Shown in pieces: positions 1 to 8,377 of a DNA stretch of 64,000 nucleotides. Origin of the DNA: DATHSY01 sp046729855 (lineage in GTDB: Bacteria; Actinomycetota; UBA4738; HRBIN12); assembly GCA_046729855.1 (NCBI GenBank), contig JBKPHM010000047.1, positions 1-64,000 on the forward strand, written 5' to 3'. Numbering within the stretch: the stretch's first letter is position 1; each line of letters opens with the position of its first letter. The translations under genes and the position numbers were made by a program. The notes below the pieces were generated by a model. That model ran no database searches and had not been told where the DNA came from. It worked only from the letters and a program-made list of their open reading frames with translations.

Positions 1-88
1 GCCCCAAACCCTGCTCTTTAGCTCGGGGTCACCCGCACCCTCCACATCGTGAAGAAGGAGCGTCCTAATGTCCACGCCGAGTTGACTT

Positions 89-609
89 TCATCCGTAGGT
101 GCCGATGTAGTGATCGAGCGCGCGCTGGACCTCAGCGACGGAAGAGAAAGACCGCGTGGAGAACAGCTCGTCGCGGAGCGTGCGATGGAACCGCTCGATC
201 TTGCCGGTCGTGGTCGGCGATCGGACCGCCGTGAGCAGGTGACGGATCCCGCTCTCGCGGCAGATCCGGTCGAACAGCACCTCATGTCGCGAGCGGGCGG
301 CACGCCGCTGAACACGCGTCCGTTGTCGGTGAGCACGGCCTGGGGCACCCAGTGGGCGCGAAGCGCCTGGGCGAAGGCCTCGCAGACTCGCCGCGCCGTG
401 GCCCGGGGCATCGCGTGAGCGAGGACACAGAACCGGGAGTGGTCGTCCACGCCGGTCAGGATCTTCACGGCCGAGCCGTTCTCCAGGCGCGCCTCCATAA
501 CGTCGAGCTGCCACAGCTCCATCGGGCGGGCTCGCTCCCACCGGGTCGGACCTCTTGCGCCTTCGAACTCGCGTTGCGCGCGCTCGTACTCGATCCGACG
601 CGGGATTAC
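89..609 (-). pseudogene. Degenerate IS481-family transposase (integrase core)
   Basis: Remnant of an IS481-like DDE transposase. In one minus-strand frame the upper part (about 609 down to 300) reads through RIEYERAQREFEGARGPTRW, then MELWQLDVMEA and VLTDNGRVFSG, which carries the second catalytic Asp. The continuation, VLFDRICRESGIRHLLTA then SPTTTGKIERFHRTLRDEL with the catalytic Glu, lies in a different frame down to 89. A frameshift near 280-300, just after the DNG motif, therefore splits the catalytic core. The N-terminal helix-turn-helix is absent and the C-terminus stops early after YIGTYG. It is too broken to encode an active enzyme. Positions 1-88 downstream show nothing I can identify. 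Confidence 0.75.
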
Positions 610-635
610 CAGCCGATGAGCTGAACGTGGAACGA

Positions 636-647
636 TGTCCCGGGACA
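636..647. repeat. 12-bp palindrome TGTCCCGGGACA beside the IS remnant
   Basis: A perfect palindrome (TGTCCCGGGACA) lies just upstream of the transposase remnant and about 30 bp from the tmRNA 3' end. It could be a leftover of the insertion-sequence end. This is inference only, since no matching copy was seen on the other side. Confidence 0.3.
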
Positions 648-679
648 CGTGTGAACGAGGTCCCGAGACCTCACAAAAG

Positions 680-1030
680 TGGAGGTGGGGGGATTCGAAC
701 CCCCGTCCCCAGGCGACCGATCAGGGCTTCTCCGGGCGCAGCCGGCGGTGCGTCTCGCCTCGAGGCTCCCACCGGCGGAGGACCTCTCGGCCAGCCCGAG
801 TTCGGTGTCCGGCGGCGGCCCCCGGGCGGAGCCACCTCCGTGAGCCTGCTCACGACGCCCGATCCCCGGTCGCAGGCCTCCCGGGGCGGACGGCTACCTA
901 ACTAGTTAGGCAGCGAGCGCGTAATCGTTGTCGGCGCTTGTCGTTGTGCCACCTGTTTAGCGACGCATGCGGCGACGTCGGCCCGCTTCCCCTGCGCGGT
1001 ATCCGCCCAGGTCGAAGCCGGTACACCCCC
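680..1030 (-). ncRNA. ssrA: tmRNA (transfer-messenger RNA)
   Basis: Rescues stalled ribosomes together with SmpB. On the minus strand it starts GGGGGUGUACCGGCUUCGAC and ends with a T-arm (GGGGGTTCGAATCCCCC) followed by ACCTCCA. The first six bases pair with ACCUCC to form the acceptor stem. CCA is not encoded (the genome reads A-CTT). The tag frame runs 950 down to 906 and encodes G-T-T-T-S-A-D-N-D-Y-A-L-A-A then TAA, with the usual YALAA degron end. Which codon is the resume codon is not certain. The length (351 nt) is normal for one-piece tmRNA. A sulfatase gene sits between it and smpB. Confidence 0.95.
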
Positions 1031-1048
1031 TATTCAGTTGTCCGAACA

Positions 1049-1054
1049 AGTATA
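1049..1054 (-). promoter_or_regulatory. -10 box of the tmRNA promoter (TATACT)
   Basis: TATACT lies 19 nt upstream of the mature tmRNA 5' end, so a start site around 1042 would leave a short leader for processing. I see no good -35 hexamer. Confidence 0.5.
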
Positions 1055-1121
1055 GAAGCCGCGCCGACATCCCGGCCGGTCCGGCCGCGCGACGTGACGC
1101 TGACGCGGCACGGCCCCGTGG

Positions 1122-1127
1122 TACGGT
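1122..1127 (+). promoter_or_regulatory. -10 box (TACGGT) before the sulfatase gene
   Basis: TACGGT ends 12 nt before the ATG at 1140. There is no Shine-Dalgarno sequence, so a leaderless or very short-leader transcript is likely. Confidence 0.4.
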
Positions 1128-1139
1128 CGCCGCGCGAGC

Positions 1140-2603
1140 ATGGCCCGTCAGCTCCGTTCGCTCATCACGCCGGGGGGTCCCGCGACGCGATCACGGCGCC
1201 GAGCCGCCGTGATCGCCGCGGCGGCCGGCCTCGCCGCCGTGGGGGTGGCGCTCGGTGCGCCACGGGCCGGGGCGTGCCCGCCCGTCGCTCCGACCGGCGC
1301 TCCGGCGCCGGGCGACGGGGCCCAACGCTTGAACGTCGTCCTGATCGTGACGGACGATCAGCGCGCGGACACGCTGGCTGCGATGCCGAACGTGCAAAGG
1401 ATGCTGGCCGGCCACGGGGTCACCTTCCGGAACTCGTTCGTGACCACCCCGCTGTGTTGCCCGTCACGGGCCAGCCTCCTGACCGGTCAGTACGCGCACA
1501 CCACCGGCGTGTACGACAACGTCCGGCCGTGGGGCGGGATCGAGGCGTTCGACGATTCGTCGACGCTCGCCACCTGGCTCCAGGACGCCGGGTACACCAC
1601 GTCGCTCGTGGGGAAGTACATGAACGGTTACGAGCGCTTCGACCGGTGCCACTTCCCGCCCGGCTGGAGCGACTGGCATGCCATCGCAAAGCGTACGAGC
1701 GAGTTCTTCTACAACTTCGACATCAACGACAACGGCGACGTGACCCACATCGAAGACGATCCGAGCGATTACTCGATGTCGGTGCTCGCCGAGAGAGCGC
1801 TCACGTTCCTCGGTGACGCCCGTCCGCCGTTCTTCCTCTACCTCGCCGTGCAGCAACCGCATCGCCCGTCGACGCCCGCGCCAGGCGACATCGGGTCGTT
1901 CGAGAGCGCCCCGTTCCCCTACGACCCTTCGTTCAACGAGCTTGACATCGCCGACAAGCCGGTCCTTGGGGATCGCGAGCGCCTATCGCCCGACGAGGTG
2001 GCGTACCTGGACCGCCAGCACGAGCGGATGATGGAGTCGCTCCTGTCCGTGGACCGGACCGCGGCGTCGATCGTCCACCTGCTCGAGGAACGCGGCCTGC
2101 TGTCCCATACCGTCGTGATCCTCACGTCCGACAACGGCTTCATGCTCGGAGAGCATCGCCTCGTGTCGAAGGTCTGGCCGTACGACGCGTCGATCCGCGT
2201 TCCCCTCGTGGTTCGTGTTCCCTGGAGCGACGGTCCATCGACCGACGACCGTCTGGTCCTCAACATCGACCTCGCCTCGACGATCGCGGAGCTGGCCGGG
2301 ATCGAGCCTGGCCTGCCGCAGGACGGACGCAGCCTGGTCCCGCTGCTGCACGGGCTCGATGTCCCGTGGCGGCATGACTTCCTGATCGAATGGCTCAGTC
2401 CACGCACCACGCCGATCGTTCCACCACCCTTCACCGCGATCCGGACCCGTCGATACCTGTACGTCAAGTACGAGACTGGTGAACGCGAGCTGTACGATCA
2501 CCGAACGGATTCGTACGAGGTCGAGAACCTCGCCGACTCCGCGGGCACCAAAGCCATTCGGCGGCGTTTGGCGGAACGGCTGGAAGAACTGGCGAACAGT
2601 TGA
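1140..2603 (+). CDS. Secreted type I sulfatase
   Basis: Predicted sulfatase (alkaline phosphatase superfamily) hydrolysing sulfate esters outside the membrane; 487 residues. An Arg-rich start and a hydrophobic segment (about residues 22-40) form a signal peptide. Metal-site motif IVTDDQRAD lies at about 69-77. The sulfatase signature LCCPSRASLLTGQ has Cys106 in the C-x-P-S-R position, the residue converted to formylglycine in this family. A second metal motif, TSDNGFMLGEH, follows in the C-terminal half. The natural substrate cannot be told from sequence. It stands alone on the plus strand between tmRNA and smpB, facing smpB tail to tail. Activity would need a formylglycine-generating enzyme, which is not in this window. 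Confidence 0.88.
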   Translation: MARQLRSLITPGGPATRSRRRAAVIAAAAGLAAVGVALGAPRAGACPPVAPTGAPAPGDGAQRLNVVLIVTDDQRADTLAAMPNVQRMLAGHGVTFRNSFVTTPLCCPSRASLLTGQYAHTTGVYDNVRPWGGIEAFDDSSTLATWLQDAGYTTSLVGKYMNGYERFDRCHFPPGWSDWHAIAKRTSEFFYNFDINDNGDVTHIEDDPSDYSMSVLAERALTFLGDARPPFFLYLAVQQPHRPSTPAPGDIGSFESAPFPYDPSFNELDIADKPVLGDRERLSPDEVAYLDRQHERMMESLLSVDRTAASIVHLLEERGLLSHTVVILTSDNGFMLGEHRLVSKVWPYDASIRVPLVVRVPWSDGPSTDDRLVLNIDLASTIAELAGIEPGLPQDGRSLVPLLHGLDVPWRHDFLIEWLSPRTTPIVPPPFTAIRTRRYLYVKYETGERELYDHRTDSYEVENLADSAGTKAIRRRLAERLEELANS

Positions 2604-2620
2604 TGGCCGAACGCCGGCCA
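2604..2620. terminator. Possible hairpin terminator between convergent genes
   Basis: TGGCCG-AACGC-CGGCCA forms a 6-bp stem with a 5-nt loop directly after the sulfatase stop and before the smpB stop. No T tract follows on either strand, so it would be at best a weak bidirectional terminator. Confidence 0.35.
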
Positions 2621-2636
2621 CCCCACGTCGTCGAGG

Positions 2637-3116
2637 CTACCGTCTCCGGCCGATCTCGCGTTCGATCTCGCGGCGGTGCTCGCGCTCGGCGATCGCGCGC
2701 CGCTTCTCGAACTGCCGCTTGCCGCGGCCGAGACCGAGCTCGAGCTTGGCGATCCCGTGCGTGAAGTAGACGCGCAGCGGCACGAGCGCCAGGCCCCGTT
2801 CGGCGGTCTTGCCGATCAGCCGCTCGATCTCGTCGCGGTGCAGCAGCAGCTTGCGCACGCGAGTAGGGTCGTACCGACGTTTGTCCATCGCCTGCGCGTA
2901 CGGCGGGATGTGCATCCCCTCGAGCCAGAGCTCGCCGTCGCGGACCCGCGCGTACGCCTCGGCGAGCGAGCCGTGGCCGCCGCGCAGCGACTTCACCTCG
3001 GCCCCGGTAAGCACGATCCCGGCCTCGTATCGCTCGAGGACCTCGTACTCGTGGTACGCACGGCGGTTCGAGACGACCGTCTTCTGGCCGGGACCGCCCT
3101 CGGTCCGGGGGCTCAC
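2637..3116 (-). CDS. smpB: SsrA-binding protein SmpB
   Basis: Binds the tRNA-like part of tmRNA and brings it to stalled ribosomes. At 159 residues it is the normal length. Family signatures visible: VSNRRAYHEYEVLERYEAGI near the N-terminus, LTGAEVKSLRGG (about 36-47), IPPYAQ, and the central LLLHRDEIERLIGK. The tail is strongly basic, as in the family, where it enters the mRNA channel. It follows ftsX by 4 nt, forming an ftsE-ftsX-smpB operon, with its RNA partner ssrA further along beyond the sulfatase gene. Confidence 0.96.
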   Translation of the reverse strand: MSPRTEGGPGQKTVVSNRRAYHEYEVLERYEAGIVLTGAEVKSLRGGHGSLAEAYARVRDGELWLEGMHIPPYAQAMDKRRYDPTRVRKLLLHRDEIERLIGKTAERGLALVPLRVYFTHGIAKLELGLGRGKRQFEKRRAIAEREHRREIEREIGRRR

Positions 3117-3120
3117 GCGG

Positions 3121-4029
3121 CTAGACGTCGAGGAAGCGCCTCATCCCCACGAAGCCAGCGATGATCGCGACGAGCGCTCCCGCGACGATCAGCAACGGAA
3201 TCACGGCGAGCACGTCCTGGTTGGTGATCCACGGCACGAACTCGATGCCGCCCCGACCGTACAACGGGTTGATGAAGGCGACCTTCATCCCGAACAGCAT
3301 CAGCACGGCCAGGGCCGCACCGACCAGGCTCTCGACGATCCCCTCGACGAGGAAGGGGACCCGGATCCGCCAGTTCGTCGCGCCGACGAGCTTCATGATC
3401 CCGATCTCCTTGCGGCGCGCGAACAACCCCATCCGCACGGTATTGGCGATCAGGACCGCGGCCGACAGGAGCATCAGGAAGGACACCATGAGGACGCCCA
3501 CGCGGAAGATCCGCGTGATCGCGAAGAGGCGATCGAGGAACTGGCTCTGGTCGACGACCCGGTCGATCCCCGGCTGGCCGCACGAGAGCCCGTCGGTGTT
3601 GCAGCCCAGGACGCCCGCGACCTGCCGGAACTGCTCCGGGTCGACCATCTTGACCCGGAGCGACGCGGGCAGCTTGCTGCAGTCGACGGTCTCGATGAGC
3701 GACTTCTGGCTGCTGAAGATCTCTTTGAAGCGCGCGCAGGCTTCGTCCTTGGTCTCATATTCGACGTTGTCGACCACGTCGAGCCGGTACAGCCGCTCCG
3801 TCAACGCCCCGACGACGTCGTCGTTCACCGGATCGGAGAGGTAGACGGCGACCTCGACGTTGCCGGTCGTCTGCTCGATCATCAGGCTCACCTGCCGCGA
3901 GATCAGCAGCGCGAGCCCGAACAGGAAGAGCGCGATAAACGTCGTGGAGATCGCCGCGAACGCGACCAACCCGTTCCGTCGCAGCCCGCTCGTCACCTCT
4001 CGGAACATGTAGTCGACGCGCAGCGCCAT
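3121..4029 (-). CDS. ftsX: Cell division protein FtsX
   Basis: Membrane subunit of the FtsEX complex, which links the divisome to peptidoglycan hydrolases. 302 residues beginning MALRVDYMFREVTSGLRRN. A first membrane segment (about 22-44) is followed by a large extracytoplasmic loop (about 45-170, four Cys, containing the PEQFRQVAGVLG region), then three more segments in the C-terminal FtsX domain, with ARRKEIGIMKLVGATNWRIR between them. The ATG overlaps the ftsE stop (ATGA), indicating translational coupling. The paired extracellular cysteines could form disulfides. Confidence 0.94.
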   Translation of the reverse strand: MALRVDYMFREVTSGLRRNGLVAFAAISTTFIALFLFGLALLISRQVSLMIEQTTGNVEVAVYLSDPVNDDVVGALTERLYRLDVVDNVEYETKDEACARFKEIFSSQKSLIETVDCSKLPASLRVKMVDPEQFRQVAGVLGCNTDGLSCGQPGIDRVVDQSQFLDRLFAITRIFRVGVLMVSFLMLLSAAVLIANTVRMGLFARRKEIGIMKLVGATNWRIRVPFLVEGIVESLVGAALAVLMLFGMKVAFINPLYGRGGIEFVPWITNQDVLAVIPLLIVAGALVAIIAGFVGMRRFLDV

Positions 4030-4706
4030 CAGCTGTACACCCCCCGCGACTGGTCGCGGACGACCCGACCGCTGTCGAGCTCGATCACCCGGCGCCGCAT
4101 CGCGTCCACGATCGCCTGGTCGTGCGTCGCCATCACGACCGTGGTGCCGATCCGGTTCACGCGGTCGAGCAGCCGCATGATCTCGACCGACGTACTGGGG
4201 TCGAGGTTGCCGGTGGGCTCGTCGGCGAGCAGAACGAGCGGCCGGTTGACGCACGCGCGCGCGATCGACACGCGCTGCTGCTCGCCGCCGGACAGCTCGT
4301 CCGGATACGCGTTCAGCTTGTCGCCTAGACCCACCAGCTCGAGGATCTCGGGTACCCGCTGGTCGATCACGTGCCTCGGCTTGCCGATCACCTCGAGGGC
4401 GAAGCCAACGTTGTCGAATACCGTCTTGTCCTGCAGGAGCTTGAAGTCCTGGAACACCGTCCCGATGTTGCGACGGAGGTAAGGCACGTTCCACGGCTTG
4501 AGCTTCATGAGGTTCTTGCCGGCAACGTAGATCTCGCCCTTGCTGATCTCCTCCTCCTTGAGCAGCAGGCGGATGAACGTCGACTTGCCCGAACCCGAGG
4601 CCCCCACGATGAACACGAACTCGCCCTTCTCGACGTCGACGGAGACGTCCAGGAGAGCCCTCACGCCGTTCCTGTAGATCTTGGATACCTGACGAAGACT
4701 GATCAT
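4029..4706 (-). CDS. ftsE: Cell division ATP-binding protein FtsE
   Basis: ABC-type ATPase that drives FtsX; 225 residues. Walker A GASGSGKST (about 36-44), ABC signature LSGGEQQRVSIARA, Walker B VLLADEPTGNLD and the H-loop VMATHD are all intact. It is the first gene of the ftsE-ftsX-smpB operon. The weak ribosome site AGGAACG lies directly before the ATG. The divergent YfhO-like gene starts about 100 bp away, so the interval 4707-4804 holds promoters for both sides. Confidence 0.96.
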   Translation of the reverse strand: MISLRQVSKIYRNGVRALLDVSVDVEKGEFVFIVGASGSGKSTFIRLLLKEEEISKGEIYVAGKNLMKLKPWNVPYLRRNIGTVFQDFKLLQDKTVFDNVGFALEVIGKPRHVIDQRVPEILELVGLGDKLNAYPDELSGGEQQRVSIARACVNRPLVLLADEPTGNLDPSTSVEIMRLLDRVNRIGTTVVMATHDQAIVDAMRRRVIELDSGRVVRDQSRGVYS

Positions 4707-4790
4707 CGTTCCTGCTAGCGGGCTGGATTCAGGGAACGAACCGCGGCCGAGTGTAGCAGACGTTCCGCCGCCGGCGAACGAAGCTCGGGC

Positions 4791-4796
4791 TAGTCT
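4791..4796 (+). promoter_or_regulatory. -10 box (TAGTCT) of the YfhO-like gene
   Basis: TAGTCT ends 8 nt before the ATG at 4805 with no Shine-Dalgarno sequence, fitting leaderless transcription. Confidence 0.45.
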
Positions 4797-4804
4797 TGCC
4801 GCCC

Positions 4805-7276
4805 ATGCGGACCGTCGAGACGCAGCCCGCCTCGCCCCGGGACGTCGTCGCCTTCGGACGTCTCCCGCGAGCGGCGCGGCTCGCCGCGCCGCTCGCTGGC
4901 CCCACCCTGATCGTCGCCTCCGTCCTGATCGCCCTGCGGGGCTTCGCGTTCGGCGGGCTGCTATCGAGCCAGCACCCGGACGTCCTCTCGTTCTGGCTGC
5001 CGCGGGCGTGCTTCATGGGCCGCAGCCTCGCCGCCGGGCACGTCCCGGTGTGGAACCCGTTCGAGATGGCCGGTGCGCCGTTCGCGTCGGACGCTCAGTC
5101 GGGCTGGCTGTACCTGCCGTGGATGGCGCTGTCGTGGCTGCTCCCGTGCGGGGACAGCCTTCGTGCGTTCATCGTGCTGCAGCCGATCCTTGCAGGGCTC
5201 GGCGTCCTGTGGTTCCTCCGCCGCGAGGGGCTGTCACGGCCGGCGGCGACGGCCGCCGGGCTGTCGATCGCGATGGCGATGGCTGCGTCGACCGTCGCGA
5301 TCTCACTGCCCTTCGCAGGTTCGCTCGCGTGGACGCCGTACGTGCTCGTCGGCGCGTCCGGGTTCCTCGAGGACGACGGCTGGCTCCGCCGCGTCCCGTG
5401 GCTGGCGCTGGCTGCGGCCGCGTGGGGTCAGGTCGCGGCGGCGCACCTGTCGCACGGGCTCGTGATGTGCACCGGCCTCACTGCCGCCTACGTGATCGCG
5501 CGGTCGGCGCGCGACGTGCGGCGGGGCCGCGCCAACATGGTCGGCGCGGTCGGACGAGGCGCGGCGTTCCTCGCGTTCCTTCCGCTCGCGAGCCTCGCGA
5601 TCCTGCTTCCACACTTCGCGTTGATCGAGCGCTCGAGCCTGCGTGGCGGGTACGCCGCGCTGGGCGGCACGCTCGCACGGGTCGCCGGGATCGAGGATCG
5701 GCCGCTGCCGACCAGGGGCATCTGGGCCGGCTGGCCGTTCGCGATCGGCAGCACGCCCGGGGCGTACGCGGGCGCGGCGATCCTGCTCTGCGTCCCGGCG
5801 GCGCTGCGTGAGCGTAGACGGCGGTACCTCGCGTTCGCGTTCGGTGGCGTTGCGCTGGTCGCGTATCTGCTGACGCTCGACCTGCTCGTAGGTGCCGACC
5901 GATTCCGGCGCCTCGTCCTGGCGCTGCCGTTCGGCGACGTCTACCTGCACAACCCCGGCCGCCTGCGCTACCTGATCGTGCTCGTCGTGCCGGTGCTCGG
6001 CGCGCTCGGCCTCCAGTCGTTCATGGATCGACTGCCCGCGGCCCGCGAGGCGGCGTGGTGGATCGGCGGGGCCGCCGCGCTGTTCCTCGTCCTCCCGGTC
6101 GCGCTCGGTGCGGACCCGCCGAGGTTCGTCGTCCTGGGGCTCGCCGTCGCCGCGACGGCGCCGGTGCTGCTGATGCTCTGCCGCGGGCACCGCTGGGCCG
6201 CCGCATCGCTCGCCGCGGTGCTCGCGGTGGACCTGCTCGGCGGCGCGGTATGGTCCTCGGCGTACACCGGCCGCACGGTCCGCGTCGGTCTCGAAGGCGA
6301 GGACCCGGGGCTCGCACCGCAGCCGCTCCGCTGGCCGAGCGTCGACGTCGACGCGTATGTCGATCCCGGCCCGATCGCGGAACGGCTGCAGCGCGAGGGT
6401 CCGGGCGGCGGCCGCTACCTGACCTGGGTCCCGCCGGCCGTAGCGTTTGTCAAGGGCTACCTGTTCACGCAGGAGCCCCCCGACTGGCCGGCGCTGCTGC
6501 CAGGCCGCGCGCAGATGTTCGGGCTGTACGACACGCTCGGCTACTCGCCGATCCAGCTCCCGCGGTACTGGTCGTACATCCGCGCGACCAACCGTCTCCC
6601 GGTCTTCTACAACGCGTCGGTGCTTCAGCTGCCGGACCTCGCCGACGCTCGCCTGCTCGGGGTCCGGTACGTGATCCAGCTCCGCGGCATCCCGCCCTAC
6701 ATGGAGCTGGCCGACGGCACGATCGTGCCGACGCTCCCCGGCGACCGGGTGCTCACCGAACGGCGGTACGAGCTGGTCGAGATCGACGGATGGCAGCCGC
6801 GCGTATCGGTCGTGTCCGGGTGGACCGTCGAACCGACCGCGGTCGCCGCCCTCGGCGCGGTGCTCGACCCGGCGTTCGATCCCGCGATCACGGCCGTCCT
6901 CGAACGCGACCCCGGTGTGCCGTCCGCGCCGTCGGATGACCGCTCGTCGGCGACCTACCGAGAGGAGACGCCCGAGGGCGTGACCGTCGAGGTCGACGCG
7001 GGGTCACCGTCGATCGTCGTGGTCCGCAACGCGTGGGACGAGGGGTGGCGGGCGACCGTCGACGGGCGCCCGGCCGACGTCCTCGTCACGGACTACCTCC
7101 TCCAGGGCGTCGCCGTCCCCGCCGGACGGCACGAGGTCCGGCTCACCTACCACGAGCCGTCGATCGGGAGCGGCCTCGCCGCGTCCGGCATCGCGTGGCT
7201 GGCGCTCGCCCTGTCCGTCGCGACCGCGCTCGCCGTCAGGCGGCGTCCGTACCGCCGGCCTCCGCCCGACGTCTGA
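4805..7276 (+). CDS. YfhO-family polytopic membrane protein
   Basis: Large membrane protein of the YfhO/GT-C-like group; 823 residues from the ATG. A TTG three codons upstream is also possible but is part of the -10 region. About a dozen hydrophobic segments occupy residues 30-490. The luminal-loop motif SSQHPDVLSFWLPR and the YfhO-typical P-V-W-N-P-F near residue 80 are visible. A soluble extracytoplasmic C-terminal part contains the family-typical NAWDEGWRATVDG, and a last hydrophobic segment precedes the basic tail. Members are thought to transfer sugars to cell-surface polymers, but the substrate here is unknown. Its 3' end overlaps the 3' end of prfB on the other strand by 41 bp. Confidence 0.8.
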   Translation: MRTVETQPASPRDVVAFGRLPRAARLAAPLAGPTLIVASVLIALRGFAFGGLLSSQHPDVLSFWLPRACFMGRSLAAGHVPVWNPFEMAGAPFASDAQSGWLYLPWMALSWLLPCGDSLRAFIVLQPILAGLGVLWFLRREGLSRPAATAAGLSIAMAMAASTVAISLPFAGSLAWTPYVLVGASGFLEDDGWLRRVPWLALAAAAWGQVAAAHLSHGLVMCTGLTAAYVIARSARDVRRGRANMVGAVGRGAAFLAFLPLASLAILLPHFALIERSSLRGGYAALGGTLARVAGIEDRPLPTRGIWAGWPFAIGSTPGAYAGAAILLCVPAALRERRRRYLAFAFGGVALVAYLLTLDLLVGADRFRRLVLALPFGDVYLHNPGRLRYLIVLVVPVLGALGLQSFMDRLPAAREAAWWIGGAAALFLVLPVALGADPPRFVVLGLAVAATAPVLLMLCRGHRWAAASLAAVLAVDLLGGAVWSSAYTGRTVRVGLEGEDPGLAPQPLRWPSVDVDAYVDPGPIAERLQREGPGGGRYLTWVPPAVAFVKGYLFTQEPPDWPALLPGRAQMFGLYDTLGYSPIQLPRYWSYIRATNRLPVFYNASVLQLPDLADARLLGVRYVIQLRGIPPYMELADGTIVPTLPGDRVLTERRYELVEIDGWQPRVSVVSGWTVEPTAVAALGAVLDPAFDPAITAVLERDPGVPSAPSDDRSSATYREETPEGVTVEVDAGSPSIVVVRNAWDEGWRATVDGRPADVLVTDYLLQGVAVPAGRHEVRLTYHEPSIGSGLAASGIAWLALALSVATALAVRRRPYRRPPPDV

Positions 7277-8358
7277 GCTCGGCCTCGATCAGCTCCCGCA
7301 GGTCGCCGTCGAGGACCCGGTCGACGTCGCCGATCTCGACGCGCGTCCGGTGATCCTTCACCATCCGGTACGGCGCCAACACGTACGAACGGATCTGCGA
7401 CCCGAAGTCGATGCCCCGCCGCTCCCCACGGAGGTTCTCGAGCTTCTGTTCGCGCTTGCGCCGCTCGAGCTCGGCCAGGCGTGCCTTGAGGATCCGCATC
7501 GCGACCGCTCGGTTCTGTAGCTGCGATCGTTCGTTCTGGCAGGCCGCCGTGATCCCTGTCGGCAGATGAGTGATCCGAACGGCCGAGTCCGTCGTGTTCA
7601 CGGACTGTCCGCCCGGACCGGTGGAGCGGTACACGTCGATCCGCAGGTCCTTAGGGTCGATCTCGACGTCCTGCTCGTCGCTCTCCTCGAGCAGTGGGAT
7701 CACGTCGAGCGAGGCGAACGACGTGTGGCGTCGCTTCTGCGCGTCGAACGGCGAGATCCGCACGAGCCGGTGGACGCCGTGCTCGGCCGATAGGAGCCCG
7801 TACGCGTTGGTGCCGTGGACGATGAACGTCACGCTCTTCAGGCCCGCCTCCTCGCCTGGGAGCATCTCGTCGATCTCGACGTCCATCCCCTCGCGTTCGG
7901 TCCATCGCAGGTACATCCGCAGGAGCATCTCGGTCCAGTCCTGTGACTCGGTGCCGCCCGCGCCGGCGTGCAGCGTCGCGACGGCGTCGTTGTGGTCGTA
8001 CTCCCCGCCGAGGAGCGTGGCCAGCTCGAGCCGCTCCATCTCCCGCTCAAGGCCGGTCAGCGCGTCGACGAGCTCCCGCTCGAGGTCGGCGTCGCGCTCG
8101 TCCTCGAGGAGGTCGTCGATCGCTCGGGCGTCGTCCAACCGCCGTTCGAGGGAATCGTACCGGTCGAGATCCGCGCGGAGGCGTGAGAGGCGAGTGGTTA
8201 CCTGCTGGGCGCGCGCGGGGTCGTCCCACAGACCGGGTTCTCCGGCCTGACGTTGGAGTCCCTCGAGCTGCGCGCGCTTGCCGTCGACGTCAAAGGAACT
8301 CCTTCGCGCCGGCGAGCCGTTTGCCCAAATCCTCGATGCGGTCGGTGTGTTCGGTCAC
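7236..8358 (-). CDS. prfB: Peptide chain release factor 2, with programmed +1 frameshift
   Basis: Releases peptides at UGA and UAA stops. Frame 1 starts at the GTG at 8358 (22 codons: MTEHTDRIEDLGKRLAGAKEFL) and meets an in-frame TGA at 8292-8290. Frame 2 continues from GAC at 8291 to the stop at 7236, giving about 373 residues, normal for RF2. The discriminator tripeptide SPF (RISPFDAQKRRH) identifies RF2 rather than RF1. The catalytic GGQ is in TGPGGQSVNTTDSAVRITH. The frame-2 part alone lacks the N-terminal segment. It lies 19 nt after secA, in the same direction, and overlaps the convergent YfhO-like gene at its end. Confidence 0.95.
8289..8304 (-). promoter_or_regulatory. RF2 autoregulatory +1 frameshift site
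   Basis: Reading the minus strand, AAGGAG (8304-8299) is an internal Shine-Dalgarno-like element three bases before the slippery CTT-TGA-C (8295-8289). This is the canonical prfB recoding arrangement: when RF2 is scarce the ribosome slips +1 at CUU and reads GAC. It gives negative feedback on RF2 level. Confidence 0.93.
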
Positions 8359-8377
8359 GGCAGCGATGGTACCCGCC

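Noticed and set aside
680..710. tRNA T-arm-like sequence suggesting a tRNA gene
   Set aside because: No anticodon or D arm at the right distance; it is the 3' tRNA-like end of tmRNA, whose 5' end and tag frame are clear.
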